The position numbers and the translations under genes were made by a program. DNA of 64,000 nt, from contig NZ_SHLI01000001.1 in assembly GCF_004217415.1 (NCBI RefSeq), positions 744,001 to 808,000 of the forward strand. The letters are read 5' to 3'. This DNA comes from Spiribacter vilamensis. Lineage in GTDB: Bacteria > Pseudomonadota > Gammaproteobacteria > Nitrococcales > Nitrococcaceae. Below, piece after piece: positions 63,416 to 64,000 of this stretch. The notes beneath the pieces are model-generated. The model had not been told where the DNA came from, did no database searches, and saw only the letters and a program-made list of their open reading frames with translations. How positions within the stretch are numbered: position 1 is the first letter of the stretch; each line of letters opens with the position of its first letter.

Positions 63416-64000
63416 GTGCCTACCCGCTGCTGGAGGGCATCGACGAGCCGGCCCACCTGCGCGAGCTGCCGCAGAGTCAGCTGCCCCGGCTGACCGGGCA
63501 GCTCCGTGACTATCTGCTCAACAGCGTCGCCCGCTCCGGCGGCCATCTCGCGGCCGGCCTCGGCGCGGTGGAGCTGACTGTCGCCCTGCACTACGTGCTC
63601 GAGACACCGTTCGACCGACTGGTCTGGGATGTCGGGCATCAGTGCTATCCGCACAAGATCCTCACCGGCCGTCGCCAGGAGATCAGCCGGGTGCGCAAGA
63701 TCGACGGGCCTGCGGGCTTTCCGGTGCGCGATGAAAGCCCCTACGACACATTCGGTGTCGGGCACTCGAGCACGGCGATCAGCGCGGCACTGGGGATGGC
63801 GCTGGCAAGCCGCAACCGCAACGAGAATCGCAAGACCTGTGCGGTCATCGGCGACGGCGGGCTGACCGCGGGCGAGGCGTTCGAGGCGCTCAATCACGCC
63901 GGCGACGTCCGCCCGGACCTGCTGGTCGTGCTGAATGATAACGAGATGTCCATCTCGGAGAACGTCGGCGCGCTCAACAAGACCTTCGCGCGGCTGCTCG
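63406..64000 (+). CDS. dxs: 1-deoxy-D-xylulose-5-phosphate synthase, N-terminal part
   Basis: Dxs condenses pyruvate and glyceraldehyde-3-phosphate using thiamine diphosphate, the first step of the MEP pathway; ispG of the same pathway is at 4411. The gene runs off the window after 198 codons with no stop. Visible blocks are [56 protein letters not shown], and the thiamine-diphosphate motif [18 protein letters not shown]. The ATG at 63406 has GGAGGAG at 63394-63400 with a five-base gap. A second ATG at 63412 overlaps the ycgN stop and is less well placed. Confidence 0.95.
   Translation, partial: MDMSAYPLLEGIDEPAHLRELPQSQLPRLTGQLRDYLLNSVARSGGHLAAGLGAVELTVALHYVLETPFDRLVWDVGHQCYPHKILTGRRQEISRVRKIDGPAGFPVRDESPYDTFGVGHSSTAISAALGMALASRNRNENRKTCAVIGDGGLTAGEAFEALNHAGDVRPDLLVVLNDNEMSISENVGALNKTFARLL

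Overview
The window is GC-rich chromosomal DNA from a gammaproteobacterium. The gene orders yceD-rpmF-plsX-fabHDG-acpP-fabF-pabC-mltG-tmk-holB-tatD, exbBD-msbA-lpxK-kdsB, divergent rne/rluC and lolC-lolD are gammaproteobacterial. CsiV, MucD/DegQ, YcgN, DUF3422 and the DUF2868/DUF3482 pair suggest a halophilic or purple-sulfur-related lineage (Ectothiorhodospiraceae, Spiribacter-like). That placement is inferred from gene content only. I saw no rRNA, tRNA or CRISPR array.

Layout. 1-15000 holds housekeeping genes: the dusA end, tatD, an acyl-CoA ligase, thiD, an Rrf2 regulator with a 7Fe ferredoxin, ispG, a glutathione transferase, mazG, a pterin dehydratase, moaC/gpmA, an L,D-transpeptidase, nagZ, hpt, csiV and mfd. 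15110-25180 is an envelope block: sfsA, LolC/E and LolD, ComEC, ExbB/ExbD, MsbA, LpxK, KdsB and a small tyrosine phosphatase. 25177-31351 has rne and rluC facing apart across a long leader, then sppA, maf and yceD. 31380-41110 is the fatty-acid/PABA/MltG/thymidylate kinase/clamp-loader operon. 41114-47496 has a TraB-family protein, an ACR3 arsenite exporter with a CC/Se-motif protein and a UspA protein, and the DUF3482 GTPase/DUF2868 membrane pair.

48400-54700 is an AT-richer accessory island with all genes on the minus strand. It contains (i) a two-gene module, a DUF6932-like nucleotidyltransferase plus a coiled-coil partner; (ii) a decayed IS481-family transposase; and (iii) a run of integron gene cassettes without a visible integrase. 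The cassettes carry a single-TM protein, a PIN nuclease broken by one in-frame TGA, an unknown acidic protein, a DUF4760-like membrane protein and a HicAB toxin-antitoxin pair whose antitoxin looks frameshifted. The boundaries between them fold as attC sites. The six-base ends of two cassettes match their own attC arms exactly and those of two others nearly so, as cassette circularisation predicts.

54744-64000 returns to core genes: a D-2-hydroxyacid dehydrogenase, rhomboid protease, DUF3422, a TVP38/DedA protein, class I aldolase with a clear bidirectional terminator, a Do-type protease, prfC, ycgN and the start of dxs.

Most promising for novelty: the integrase-less cassette array, the nucleotidyltransferase/coiled-coil pair, the ACR3/CC-Se/UspA neighbourhood, the GTPase/membrane pair, and a 32-residue cysteine-rich ORF with a very strong ribosome-binding site next to the island.
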